64,000 nt of DNA from Pseudoalteromonas haloplanktis ATCC 14393 (lineage in GTDB: Bacteria > Pseudomonadota > Gammaproteobacteria > Enterobacterales > Alteromonadaceae), in the NCBI RefSeq assembly GCF_000238355.1, contig NZ_AHCA01000005.1, positions 62,001 through 126,000 of the forward strand. The letters run 5' to 3'. A program made the position numbers and the translations under genes. This document shows positions 15,748 to 24,405 of this stretch, piece after piece (positions within the stretch are counted from its first letter, which is position 1; the number at the start of each line of letters is the position of its first letter). The notes beneath the pieces were generated by a model. That model had not been told where the DNA came from and searched no databases. It was given only the letters and a program-made list of their open reading frames with translations.

Positions 15748-16521
15748 ATGGCGTTCTTATCTCGTTCGATATTGGCGATGTCCATAGCACTATCAAGTTT
15801 TAATGTCTGCGCGAAAGTCAGTTGTGACGTTGAATTAGGGCATGGCTTGATCATTACTGATGATGTAATACGTATTGTTGATAAAGGCCAAACACGCGTA
15901 CAGATAAATAATGATAACCAGTTGTTTATTCGTGGGTATTGGATAGATTTAAGCCCTGAAGAAAGCCAAGTATTAATGCAGTTCAGCGCAGGTATTCGTG
16001 ATACGGTGCCTGAATTGGTAGAACTTGCAACTGATGGTGTAAACCTTGGGTTAAGTGCGATAGAGCAAGTTGTTGAAGGTATGTCTGATAAAGAACCAGA
16101 GGTATTGAAAACACAACTGCAATATGTAGAACGTGCTTTAATGGATAAGTTTAAACGTGGTGATGATTTCTTTTTCATTGCACCACAATCCCTGTCAAAA
16201 ATAGACGATTTTTTCACAGAAGAAATTAGTAAAAAAATTCATTCGGCCGTTCATGGCTCACTTGGCGCAATATTAGTATCACTTGGCGACGCTTTTAAAT
16301 CTCGCGAAGGTAATATTGAAGATCGCATTAATGATATGGGTCAACGGATGGATATTATTTCAAAAGAAATAGATAAATCCTTACAGAAGAAAGCCCAACA
16401 ACTCGAATTTAAAGCCTCAGAGTACTGCGAATGTTTAAATTCACTAGATGTCACTGAGTCACGATTACAAATGATAGTACCCAGTATGGCTGATTTTGAC
16501 TTAGTGCAAATTAAATCGTAG
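15748..16521 (+). CDS. DUF2884 (YggN-like) periplasmic protein
   Basis: A 257-residue protein with a signal peptide (cleaved after NVCA, about residue 23), followed by a domain like E. coli YggN (DUF2884): VSCDVELGHGLIITDDVIRI, an NNDNQLFIRGYWIDLSPEE region and a long amphipathic helical middle. The C-terminus carries ASEYCECLNSLD with two cysteines. The function of this family is unknown; the location should be periplasmic. I chose the ATG at 15748 because GAGG lies 5 bases upstream; a GTG two codons earlier overlaps that site. It is convergent with the next gene, with only 3 bases between the stops. Confidence 0.8.
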   Translation: MAFLSRSILAMSIALSSFNVCAKVSCDVELGHGLIITDDVIRIVDKGQTRVQINNDNQLFIRGYWIDLSPEESQVLMQFSAGIRDTVPELVELATDGVNLGLSAIEQVVEGMSDKEPEVLKTQLQYVERALMDKFKRGDDFFFIAPQSLSKIDDFFTEEISKKIHSAVHGSLGAILVSLGDAFKSREGNIEDRINDMGQRMDIISKEIDKSLQKKAQQLEFKASEYCECLNSLDVTESRLQMIVPSMADFDLVQIKS

Positions 16522-16524
16522 TTG

Positions 16525-16923
16525 CTATGCAGTAATTATATTTGAATCAATAAGCTTTTGCTTAATAGGCCCTTCGAAAAAACCTCTGAAAAGCATGTTT
16601 TCTATAATTATTAAAGGAAAGCCGTCACCGGAAAGTTGTTCAAACTCCTTTAAGCCTTGCGGATTTTTTTCTATGTCAATTTCGATGTACTTGACGTGAT
16701 GTTTATCTAACATTTCTTTAGCTTTTGCACAAAAGTCACACCAATCAACAGTATAAATTTTTACCTTATCTATATCAGTGATACCCACATGTTGATAATT
16801 ACCAACTTCTATAGCCGGTTCTTTGAATAAACCCTTAACCGTGGGTAAAGCATACTGACCTAGCAGCGCACCTAAGCATACTGTAATAAAGAAAATAGTC
16901 GTGTATTTAGCGAGTGATTTCAT
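16525..16923 (-). CDS. Membrane-anchored glutaredoxin/thioredoxin-fold protein
   Basis: A 132-residue protein with one N-terminal membrane segment (about 8-26, FFITVCLGALLGQYAL) and a glutaredoxin-like domain (about 52-130). The active-site motif is C62-D-F-C65 in TVDWCDFCAKAK; the cis-proline is at G-F-P103, where glutaredoxins usually have T-V-P. An uncleaved signal anchor would place the domain in the periplasm, where it would act as a thiol-disulfide reductase or isomerase; that location is inferred. The gene directly follows, on the same strand, a gene for a small secreted peptide with six cysteines, a plausible substrate. Confidence 0.8.
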   Translation of the reverse strand: MKSLAKYTTIFFITVCLGALLGQYALPTVKGLFKEPAIEVGNYQHVGITDIDKVKIYTVDWCDFCAKAKEMLDKHHVKYIEIDIEKNPQGLKEFEQLSGDGFPLIIIENMLFRGFFEGPIKQKLIDSNIITA

Positions 16924-16954
16924 CTATGTATTTTTCATTACGTTAGTTGGAAAA

Positions 16955-16977
16955 GGGGGAAAGCCCCCTCACTTTTA
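16955..16977 (-). terminator. Short hairpin after the cysteine-rich peptide gene
   Basis: On the minus strand GGGGG and CCCCC pair around CTTT and are followed by TTTT. It would attenuate transcription between the peptide gene and the glutaredoxin-like gene. Confidence 0.55.
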
Positions 16978-17193
16978 ACTGCTGCACTTACTTATGCAGT
17001 TTGCTTTTACATCCCTGCAGTTTAAGTAAGAATTATTCGATGACATTGCACATTTATAATATTCATAGCCGCAATAATTATCTATAGAGCCATAGGGCTC
17101 CCAGTTGCAGTCACTAACTGCTGAAACAGTTGCTGTCATTCCAATACCAAATGACAGACCTAGAATTGCTGTTAAGAGTTTCTTTTTTTTCAT
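16975..17193 (-). CDS. Small secreted six-cysteine protein of unknown function
   Basis: A 72-residue protein: a lysine-rich start and hydrophobic core form a clear signal peptide, cleaved near VSA/VSD (about residue 25), leaving a mature peptide of about 47 residues. Six cysteines (29, 41, 48, 59, 66, 70) could make three disulfides. Aromatic residues cluster around 31-46 (W, Y, Y, Y, Y, Y). AAAGGA lies 9 bases before the ATG, a strong ribosome site, which supports a real gene. No family was recognised. The next gene downstream encodes a membrane-anchored CxxC protein that could assist its folding. An antimicrobial, adhesive or signalling role cannot be told from sequence. Confidence 0.72.
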   Translation of the reverse strand: MKKKKLLTAILGLSFGIGMTATVSAVSDCNWEPYGSIDNYCGYEYYKCAMSSNNSYLNCRDVKANCISKCSS

Positions 17194-17314
17194 GACTAGT
17201 TCCTTTTTAGTTAAGAATTTGGAAACGCTTACTACCTTTTCCAGTTCCCAAAATAACCATCAAAGACAGCGCTGTCAATTTATTTTATATTTATTTAACG
17301 TTTTAGCTACATTG

Positions 17315-18943
17315 TTACGACCTAAATTTACCCGTTTCAGCTTCTAAATCGCTTGTCAGGCCTTTTATTAAGTCTGTTGCGGCATGTGCTTGATGTGATA
17401 CATCGGCAGTTTGTGATGCGGTATCTGAGATGGTCACAATTCGTCTTGCCGTATCTTCTCCAGCATCAAGTTGCTCTTTAGCGGCGATCGCTATTTGATG
17501 GCTCATTTGAGCAATAGCACTTAATGATGTCGCAACACGTTGTAACTCTTCGCTGGCATCTTTTGATTTCGCAACTGTTTGCTCGCTAGTTGCAATACTT
17601 AAGTTAACTGATGTTTTCGCATCTTTAGTTGCTGATTGCAATTTACTGATCATAGTGCGAATTTCTTCAGTGCTGGTTTGCGTGCGTTGCGCTAATTGGC
17701 GCACTTCGTCAGCAACAACAGCAAAACCTCGCCCTTGCTCGCCGGCACGGGCAGCCTCAATGGCGGCATTAAGTGCTAAGAGGTTAGTTTGCTCGGCAAT
17801 ACCTTGAATAACACTTAACACATTTGCGATATTATTTACTTCATCATCAAGTAGTTGGATGTTATTACCAGCGCTGTCAATTTGTTGCTCTAAAAGCACA
17901 ATAGTGTTTGCTGCTTCGGTTGTTAGATGATTTGCACTTTGGCCTTGGCGCTCCGCTTCTTGTACTGAATATGCGGATTGCTCGGCATGCTCTACAACGG
18001 TTTGTGCTGATGCCGTCAGCTCAGTTATGGCTGATGCGACCATATGAGTTTCTTCATTCAGACTGCGAGTCAATTTATCAAGCTCTGTCGAGCGAGATTC
18101 ATTATCGAGACTTTGATTTTTTAAGCTATCAGTTACATCTTTTATGCCGCCTACTACGCCACGTAAGCCTTGTTGCATATAATGCATAGCTGCAATGATA
18201 CTCTCAGGTGGTGCATCCGTTCTAATATGAGAATTTAAATTACCGTGTGAAACCTGCGTAACGATATTAATAACCTCTTTTACCTCACCGCCTAAGGCAT
18301 TACTGAGTGAGATACCAAAACGAGCGATCGCTGCTGTTAAACCAAGGGCAATGAGCAATGATAGTCCTAGCAACCATTTTGCGGTATTCCAGTAACGCTC
18401 ATCGACTTCTTTAGCGCTGATCCCAGTGCCAACATACCAGCCAAAATACGGTGTTTTTTGTACTACAGAGGTTAAATCAACCGTTTCGCCTTCACGGACT
18501 GAATCCCAGTGGTAAGTAATTATTTTATTCGTTTGATTCCCCACTAGCTGCTCAACCATATGACCAATGCTCTTGCCACTGGCATCTTTGAAGTCGTTAA
18601 AGCTGGTATTATGAAGTTCAGGATCATGGGGAGTGGCAATAAAGTCGAGTTTGTCATTTACGACATAGACATATTCACTGTCGTGATACTTGTTCTCACG
18701 TAACATTTTTGTGGCAAAGTCTCGCGCCTGTTGCTCACTTAATTGCCCGTTTTTTGCTAGCAATTCAAACTGCTCTACAATATTAGCAGTGCTTTTCATT
18801 AACTGATTTATACGAGCGATATTATCGCTTTCACTTGCGTGACGAAGAGATTGTAAGCCCAGTAATGCAATAGCATTAAGTGCTATAAACATCGCTCCAG
18901 CAAACAAGATTATTTTAGTTCTTAATGCTAAACCTGACAGCAC
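17315..18943 (-). CDS. Methyl-accepting chemotaxis protein with periplasmic Cache domain
   Basis: A 542-residue receptor: membrane segment at about 10-30, a periplasmic single Cache-type domain (about 35-180, with [22 protein letters not shown] and [13 protein letters not shown]), a second membrane segment at about 187-210, a HAMP region, and the cytoplasmic signalling coiled coil. The hairpin tip is the highly conserved [20 protein letters not shown] (about 383-402) followed by [15 protein letters not shown], which contacts CheA/CheW. Cache domains bind small metabolites; the ligand is unknown. The start is a GTG preceded by AAGGGG 6 bases upstream. The gene stands alone, with no chemotaxis operon nearby. 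Confidence 0.94.
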   Translation of the reverse strand: MLSGLALRTKIILFAGAMFIALNAIALLGLQSLRHASESDNIARINQLMKSTANIVEQFELLAKNGQLSEQQARDFATKMLRENKYHDSEYVYVVNDKLDFIATPHDPELHNTSFNDFKDASGKSIGHMVEQLVGNQTNKIITYHWDSVREGETVDLTSVVQKTPYFGWYVGTGISAKEVDERYWNTAKWLLGLSLLIALGLTAAIARFGISLSNALGGEVKEVINIVTQVSHGNLNSHIRTDAPPESIIAAMHYMQQGLRGVVGGIKDVTDSLKNQSLDNESRSTELDKLTRSLNEETHMVASAITELTASAQTVVEHAEQSAYSVQEAERQGQSANHLTTEAANTIVLLEQQIDSAGNNIQLLDDEVNNIANVLSVIQGIAEQTNLLALNAAIEAARAGEQGRGFAVVADEVRQLAQRTQTSTEEIRTMISKLQSATKDAKTSVNLSIATSEQTVAKSKDASEELQRVATSLSAIAQMSHQIAIAAKEQLDAGEDTARRIVTISDTASQTADVSHQAHAATDLIKGLTSDLEAETGKFRS

Positions 18944-19067
18944 ATTGCGCCCCTTATTATTATTATGACCTTAAATTTCTACCATGTTTATCGGTCAAGA
19001 GTAAGTTTTAATTAATAATTACAGGATAATTTTACGTGACTTTTACTCAAGTTTCCATTATGGGTAT

Positions 19068-19766
19068 TTAGAGTTTCACTTCATCGCTTGTTAAAAGTCG
19101 ATATTCACCACTGTTTAAATTTTCATCAAGTTCAATGTCGGCTATTTTTTCTCTATGTAATTCAACTACCTTATTACCGACGGCAGCAAGCATACGCTTT
19201 ACTTGGTGATATTTCCCTTCGCAAATTGATAGCCGTAAGCTGTAAGTCGCAAGTTGTTCTGCGGTGGCGGGGCGGGTACGTTCTTTTTCGTTGTGCAACA
19301 GTACGCCCAGACGAAGTTGTTCAAGTGCATCTTCGGTGAGTGCTTCTTGTGTTTCAACGAGGTAGGTCTTAAATTTATTGTGCTTAGGCGATGTGATCTT
19401 ATGTGACCAATCACCATCATTGGTGATCAGTACCAACCCTGTTGTATCAAGATCAAGACGGCCTGCAACATGAAAATCACTCATGTTAGGCTCGTCCAAG
19501 AGTTCAAATACTGTAGGGTGCAAATCATCGCTATTCGCACATACATAACCAACCGGTTTATTGAGCATGTAATAGCGCTTTCCCAAAAATGCTAGAGGCT
19601 GGCCTTGATACACAATTATATCGGAGGCTGTGATTTGATGATCATAGGTTGTGACCACTTCACCATTGACTGTTGCATCTTTGCGCTTAATGCCAGCTCG
19701 TGCTTTAGTGCGTGGTATTTCAGCTAGATGGCTAATAAATTTATCTAAGCGGCAAGGAAATTTCAT
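19068..19766 (-). CDS. rsuA: 16S rRNA pseudouridine(516) synthase
   Basis: A 232-residue enzyme of the RsuA/RluB/E/F family that isomerises a uridine in 16S rRNA. It has an N-terminal S4 RNA-binding domain (RLDKFISHL at 6-14) and the catalytic motif GRLDLDTTGLVLITNDG, with the catalytic aspartate at D105. The tail KYHQVKRMLAAVG is typical of the family. RsuA is the best match by length and by MLNKPVGYVCAN. I chose the ATG at 19766, since E. coli RsuA starts just before RLDKFI; a GTG three codons earlier is also open. No clear ribosome-binding site is visible at either start. Confidence 0.9.
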   Translation of the reverse strand: MKFPCRLDKFISHLAEIPRTKARAGIKRKDATVNGEVVTTYDHQITASDIIVYQGQPLAFLGKRYYMLNKPVGYVCANSDDLHPTVFELLDEPNMSDFHVAGRLDLDTTGLVLITNDGDWSHKITSPKHNKFKTYLVETQEALTEDALEQLRLGVLLHNEKERTRPATAEQLATYSLRLSICEGKYHQVKRMLAAVGNKVVELHREKIADIELDENLNSGEYRLLTSDEVKL

Positions 19767-19824
19767 TGGGTTCACATTTTGAGTCAGCTACAATGGTGGC
19801 GAGTATAACGAATCAGTACAGTCT

Positions 19825-20937
19825 ATGACAGTGCCAAACGGGCAAATTTTACAGCATTACTATACGCAAATTAATTGTGGCAAGCTTCAGCGCGATGATG
19901 CCCAACTTAAGGCTGTAAAGGCGCTTGATGAGCTTGCTCAAGCGCTACAACGGCCACAAGTTTGGTGGCGTAAGTCGGTGAGTCCGCGAGGTATCTATTT
20001 ATATGGTCCAGTAGGGCGGGGTAAATCGATGCTAATGGACTCGTTCTATGAGCGTGTCGCAATTGAGCAAAAAACACGATTGCATTTTCATCATTTTATC
20101 GCGCAAGTTCACACCCGATTAGGACAATTACAAGGCTTACAAAATCCCCTACAGCAAATAGCCCGAGAGTGGTCAAAAACATTAAAGCTTATTTGTTTTG
20201 ATGAGTTTTTTGTCTCTGATATTGGTGATGCGATGATCATGGCTGGGCTGTTTAAGGCTTTATTTGCCAAAGGTGTGGTATTAGTGGCTACGTCAAATTG
20301 TCAGCCAGATCAGCTTTATTATAACGGTTTACAGCGCGCGCGATTTTTGCCCACCATCGAGCTATTAAAAAGCCACTGTCACATTATTAATATTGAAGGC
20401 GTTGTTGATCACCGTTTTCGTTTTGGTACACATACGACTTATTACTTTAATAGCGCTGTTGAAAATCAGTTACAAAGCAATTTTTTAGCTTTTGCAGATC
20501 AATTGCTCACAGATAAAAGTGTGACTATTTGTGGACGTAACATTGAATGTCTACAACGCAGTAATAATGCCATTATGTTTGATTTTATGGCGTTGTGCTC
20601 AGGTCCTCGCAGTACTGCTGATTACATATATTTAGCACAGTATTACCAACGAGTGTATGTTTGCGGTGTACCTGTAATGGGGTTTCTGGCAACAAATAAG
20701 CAAATTGTCCATGGTATTGAAGATAGCTATCAGCGAGAAAAACAAGATTTACAAGAACATACTTTGGATGATGAAGCTCGGCGTTTTATTGCCTTAGTGG
20801 ATGAGTTTTATGATCGCGGTAAACTGCTGGTACTCAGTGCGCAAGTAGATATTGTAGATTTATATCAAGGGCAAAAGTTAGCATTTGAGTATGCCCGTAC
20901 TGAATCACGGCTAATCGAAATGCAAAGTTGGCGCTAA
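19825..20937 (+). CDS. zapE: ZapE-like (AFG1 family) ATPase
   Basis: A 370-residue AAA-type P-loop ATPase. Walker A is GPVGRGKS at residues 61-68 and Walker B LICFDEF at 122-128, both in the wording usual for AFG1/ZapE (YLYGPVGRGKS, CFDEFFV.DI.DAM). In E. coli, ZapE associates with the division ring under stress. Length is close to E. coli ZapE (375). The gene lies beside rsuA rather than in the rplM-rpsI region where zapE often sits, so it could be a second paralogue. No good ribosome site is visible; it is divergent from rsuA with 58 bases between starts. Confidence 0.82.
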   Translation: MTVPNGQILQHYYTQINCGKLQRDDAQLKAVKALDELAQALQRPQVWWRKSVSPRGIYLYGPVGRGKSMLMDSFYERVAIEQKTRLHFHHFIAQVHTRLGQLQGLQNPLQQIAREWSKTLKLICFDEFFVSDIGDAMIMAGLFKALFAKGVVLVATSNCQPDQLYYNGLQRARFLPTIELLKSHCHIINIEGVVDHRFRFGTHTTYYFNSAVENQLQSNFLAFADQLLTDKSVTICGRNIECLQRSNNAIMFDFMALCSGPRSTADYIYLAQYYQRVYVCGVPVMGFLATNKQIVHGIEDSYQREKQDLQEHTLDDEARRFIALVDEFYDRGKLLVLSAQVDIVDLYQGQKLAFEYARTESRLIEMQSWR

Positions 20938-20949
20938 GTAATAAAAAGA

Positions 20950-20982
20950 AAAAAGGTACGCTCTAGCGAGACGTACCTTTGA
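20950..20982. terminator. Bidirectional terminator between zapE-like gene and TonB receptor
   Basis: AAAGGTACG pairs with CGTACCTTT, extended by an inner CTC/GAG pairing, with A and T runs on the sides. It serves the convergent zapE-like and TonB receptor transcripts. Confidence 0.8.
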
Positions 20983-21049
20983 CAACAACCTAGTAGGTAT
21001 AAAGCAAGTGAAGCACTATGGCTTCACAGCAATAAATTTAGACGCTATC

Positions 21050-24000
21050 TTAAAAACTATATTGTGCACCTAAGTACACATAACGACCTGTACCGCCGCC
21101 GTATCCACTGTAATAGTTACCGTTGCCGCTAGGGTAGAATGCTCCCTTATTGTCAAAAATATTATTAACGCCACCAAATACGCGTAAATCGCTCTGTGGT
21201 GTTAAGGCCATAGTGTAAGAGGCTGATAAACTATGCTTTATGTATGAACCGTAGTCTTGATAAGCGAGGGGCTCAGGGTTGGCAATACAGTCTGCATTTG
21301 CAGCAGCACAGTTTTTATCGTTGTCTGCCACGGCCGCTAGGTAGTCTTTTTCGTCTTGTTGATCGGCTTTAAAAGAACCCAAGAAGTTAGTACGCCAACG
21401 GATCCGTAGGTCATCAAAACTCCACGCAATAGACATTGCAGCTTTATCTTTACTGCGGCCATATCCAGCATACTGAGTGACAACATCGTTACCATCTAAA
21501 CCTTCATAAGTTTGTGAGTTTTCAATAACGTGATTGTAATCAAGTTTTAATGCGACGTTACCATAACTACCTAGCTCAAAGTCATAGGTGGCAACTACGT
21601 CATAACCACGGGCAGTTAACTCATCTAAGTTATACTCGCGTTGTAGAATTTTGATGATGTTACCTTCGCTATTACGGGTAATATCATTACAGAACTCATT
21701 GTCACTGCCCCATGCTGCTTCTGAGTCATAACATTCACGCATTATGTTTTCGTTACTGATCTCGTCGATGGCATCCACAATAGCAATATCGTAGTAATCT
21801 ACAGCAAGGTTGAAGCCGCTGAAAAACTCTGGAGATAATGTTACACCAAAGGTGTAAGTATCTGCAGTTTCTTCTTTAAGGTTTGGATTACCAGTGCCCG
21901 GTGAATAGTTGTTATCTTCACTTTCAAATTTAAAGTCTGGATTTTCAGCAAGCTGTTTAGCTAAAGTTGGTTCTAAACGACAATTAGCATGACCCGGTTT
22001 AGTTGAAGTAGCAGTTAAGCCATCACAAATATCATCATATGAATCAAAGTCTCCACGTGGTGGCGACATTAATTCAGTGATAGTCGGTGCGCGCTGCGCA
22101 CGAGCATAGTTAGCTCTTACCATATAGCCATCAATAGGTTGCCATAACAAACCTAGTTTATAACTGGCTACAGTGTTCACGTTCTCCATACTGTAATTTG
22201 CTAAGCGCAGTGAAGTTTCAGCGGATAAACTTTTTGCTAATGGTGCATCTTGTAGAAGTGGAATAGCCAACTCTGCAAAAGCCTCATAGACTTCAACTTC
22301 ACCATAAAATGAAGGAACCACATTAAATGTAATGCCACCCACTTTCATATCATCACTGGTGTCTAGGCTTTGGGTGTCTTTACGGTATTCACCACCAAAT
22401 ACAGCTGACACATTACCGGCTGGCAGTTCAAATAAATCGCCAGTGATATAACCCATCACAGTGTATTGCTGAATTTTAGTATCAATAATTGGGTTGGTAC
22501 GGATCCAATCGGCCATATCTGGTGTGATTGAGCCTTCACCGAATAAGTTAATTGGTACACAGCCTGCAGCACGTGCCGCGTCATCAATACATTGTATAGT
22601 GCCGTCGGCTAACTTTTCAGCTTGTAATGCTTGATTTAAGTTAACCACGTTTAACTCGTTATTACGAATTTGATGCTGTTTAAATTGCCCGTAACCGGCT
22701 GATACATCCCAATCCCACTGGTGATCAAACATAGTGCCTTGTAATCCTGCCCAAGTGCGGATTGTAGTACGGTCGTTATCGGTACTAATGTTACCCACTT
22801 CACCGAAGCGACGATCCCAGTAAATTCGATCTCTGTATGGGTTGGCATCTAAAATTTGCTGCGGTACATAAGGGTTATCAATGGGGATATAGCCAGGCGC
22901 TATATCGGCAATTGGATCGCCTGTTACAGCATCATAGCGAGGCACAAATGCACCTTCATATTCATCCTCAGGTGATTTATCGTTGAATGAACCACTTTTG
23001 CTGTATTGCAGTTGAAAGTAACTCATGATGTCGTCGGTGACATCAAAATCGATTTTTACAGCCGTTGAAAAGTTATCACTGGGTACATCCAGCATTACGA
23101 ATTGGTTTGAGTTAATACCATAGATTTCTTCATTGTCTTTCCAGTCATCACGTAGAGTTTGACCGTCATACCAAAATTGGGTGTCGTTATTGCTATTTTC
23201 TAAAAAAACGCCCCCTAAAGTACCGTCGCTTTTACTCATCCAGTCTGCTTGAGTAATATCTCGCATACATTGAGAGCCGGTTGCGGTTACCATTTGATTA
23301 CACATTAAATCGTTACTATAGCTGTGTGCTGCTTCTATTTTTGCCCGGTCGCGATCATAGTAGCTAATACCAAAATCACGATCCCAGTTAGCACTAAAAA
23401 ATACATAACCTCTATTATCGGCAAATGAATCACCGTAATTTAAATCCAAAGTAAACTCTTTACCACCGCCTTCGGTTGTTTGACCACCACGTGCCTGAAA
23501 ATCAAATCCCTCTTTCTTTGACTGAGTAATAATATTTACCACACCGGCTACGGCATCGGCACCATAAGTAGCAGACGCACCGCCACTGATGATTTCAACG
23601 CGTTCAACCATGCCACTGGGAATGGTATTTAAACTGACATAGTTACCGCCGTAGCTATTTGAGACTACACGACGACCGTCTATAAGAGTGAGAGTACGAT
23701 TAGCGCCTAAATCACGTAACTCAACGGTTGAAAGCCCGGTTCCTGAAATACTTGATTGACTCGTATTATTACCAATGCTTTGGCTCAGTGCTGGCATGTT
23801 GTCGACAAGTACATCAGATAGGTTACCAAGCCCTGTATCCTGAATGGCAGAGCGATCCATAGTGACTAGCGGCGTAGCAACAGAGAAACTATCGCGTTTT
23901 AAGCGAGATCCGGTCACGACAATTTTTTCAGGTTCTGCTTGCTTAGCTTCATTGATTGTTGTTTGACTCGGTGTTAATTGGCGTTCAATTTGTGCATCGT

Positions 24001-24076
24001 TTGCAATTGAATGGCCCGAAAAGCTTGCCGTGATAGCCAGTGCTAGAGCGCATTTTCTTGTTGATATTTTGCTCAC
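21050..24076 (-). CDS. Large TonB-dependent receptor
   Basis: A 1008-residue receptor with a signal peptide (cleaved after SIA, about residue 25), a TonB-box-like KIVVTGSRLKRDSFSVATP region (about 50-68), a plug domain with LRDLGANRTLTLIDGRR and ISGGASATYGADAVAGVVNIIT, and a barrel ending in YLGAQYSF. The plug type (GSRI/LRR, then vaTPv, then ANRTL.L.dGRR) is that of receptors common in marine Alteromonadales for peptides or glycans; the ligand is not known. The start is a GTG with AAGGGA 6 bases upstream. A CadC-like/TolB-like regulator gene is divergent from it, an arrangement suggesting regulation of this receptor. Confidence 0.93.
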   Translation of the reverse strand: MSKISTRKCALALAITASFSGHSIANDAQIERQLTPSQTTINEAKQAEPEKIVVTGSRLKRDSFSVATPLVTMDRSAIQDTGLGNLSDVLVDNMPALSQSIGNNTSQSSISGTGLSTVELRDLGANRTLTLIDGRRVVSNSYGGNYVSLNTIPSGMVERVEIISGGASATYGADAVAGVVNIITQSKKEGFDFQARGGQTTEGGGKEFTLDLNYGDSFADNRGYVFFSANWDRDFGISYYDRDRAKIEAAHSYSNDLMCNQMVTATGSQCMRDITQADWMSKSDGTLGGVFLENSNNDTQFWYDGQTLRDDWKDNEEIYGINSNQFVMLDVPSDNFSTAVKIDFDVTDDIMSYFQLQYSKSGSFNDKSPEDEYEGAFVPRYDAVTGDPIADIAPGYIPIDNPYVPQQILDANPYRDRIYWDRRFGEVGNISTDNDRTTIRTWAGLQGTMFDHQWDWDVSAGYGQFKQHQIRNNELNVVNLNQALQAEKLADGTIQCIDDAARAAGCVPINLFGEGSITPDMADWIRTNPIIDTKIQQYTVMGYITGDLFELPAGNVSAVFGGEYRKDTQSLDTSDDMKVGGITFNVVPSFYGEVEVYEAFAELAIPLLQDAPLAKSLSAETSLRLANYSMENVNTVASYKLGLLWQPIDGYMVRANYARAQRAPTITELMSPPRGDFDSYDDICDGLTATSTKPGHANCRLEPTLAKQLAENPDFKFESEDNNYSPGTGNPNLKEETADTYTFGVTLSPEFFSGFNLAVDYYDIAIVDAIDEISNENIMRECYDSEAAWGSDNEFCNDITRNSEGNIIKILQREYNLDELTARGYDVVATYDFELGSYGNVALKLDYNHVIENSQTYEGLDGNDVVTQYAGYGRSKDKAAMSIAWSFDDLRIRWRTNFLGSFKADQQDEKDYLAAVADNDKNCAAANADCIANPEPLAYQDYGSYIKHSLSASYTMALTPQSDLRVFGGVNNIFDNKGAFYPSGNGNYYSGYGGGTGRYVYLGAQYSF

Positions 24077-24405
24077 AGATTTCCCTTATATTTTTAATTT
24101 TATAAAACTAATGCATTAGCCATTTTGACGGGCAGTTCAAAATACTTCGGCTAATGCATCAGTGGATGGGGTTTACGGAGTTGTTTTTAAGTAACCGTGA
24201 ACAAAAACACAATGAAAGGTATCTCGTTTATATCCCTATTTTACATCTATTTAATATCTATTCTTTTGTTATCAATTGTTTGCGTTATTATATGTGGCAC
24301 CCTAATAAATTAAGTTTGTGCCGTTTATCGCGTTGTTTTGCTTTTTCTACTAACAATGAGGTACCCTTCTAGACTGCTAAACATAAAGGTGTCAAAGCGT
24401 TACTT
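24077..24405. promoter_or_regulatory. Divergent promoter region between TonB receptor and regulator
   Basis: 329 bases between divergent starts. It contains a short direct repeat of the GCATTAG / CTAATGC theme (AATGCATTAGCC near 24111 and GGCTAATGCATCAG near 24151), which forms an inverted pair around GGCAGTTCAAAATACTT. This could be an operator for the adjacent regulator. A 72-codon open frame here has no signal of coding. No other feature is seen. Confidence 0.4.

Noticed and set aside
15705..16217. A 170-codon minus-strand open frame
   Set aside because: It lies opposite the DUF2884 gene, which has a good signal peptide and ribosome site.
24154..24372. A 72-codon open frame in the divergent promoter region
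   Set aside because: Composition unlike coding sequence, no ribosome site, no recognisable domain.
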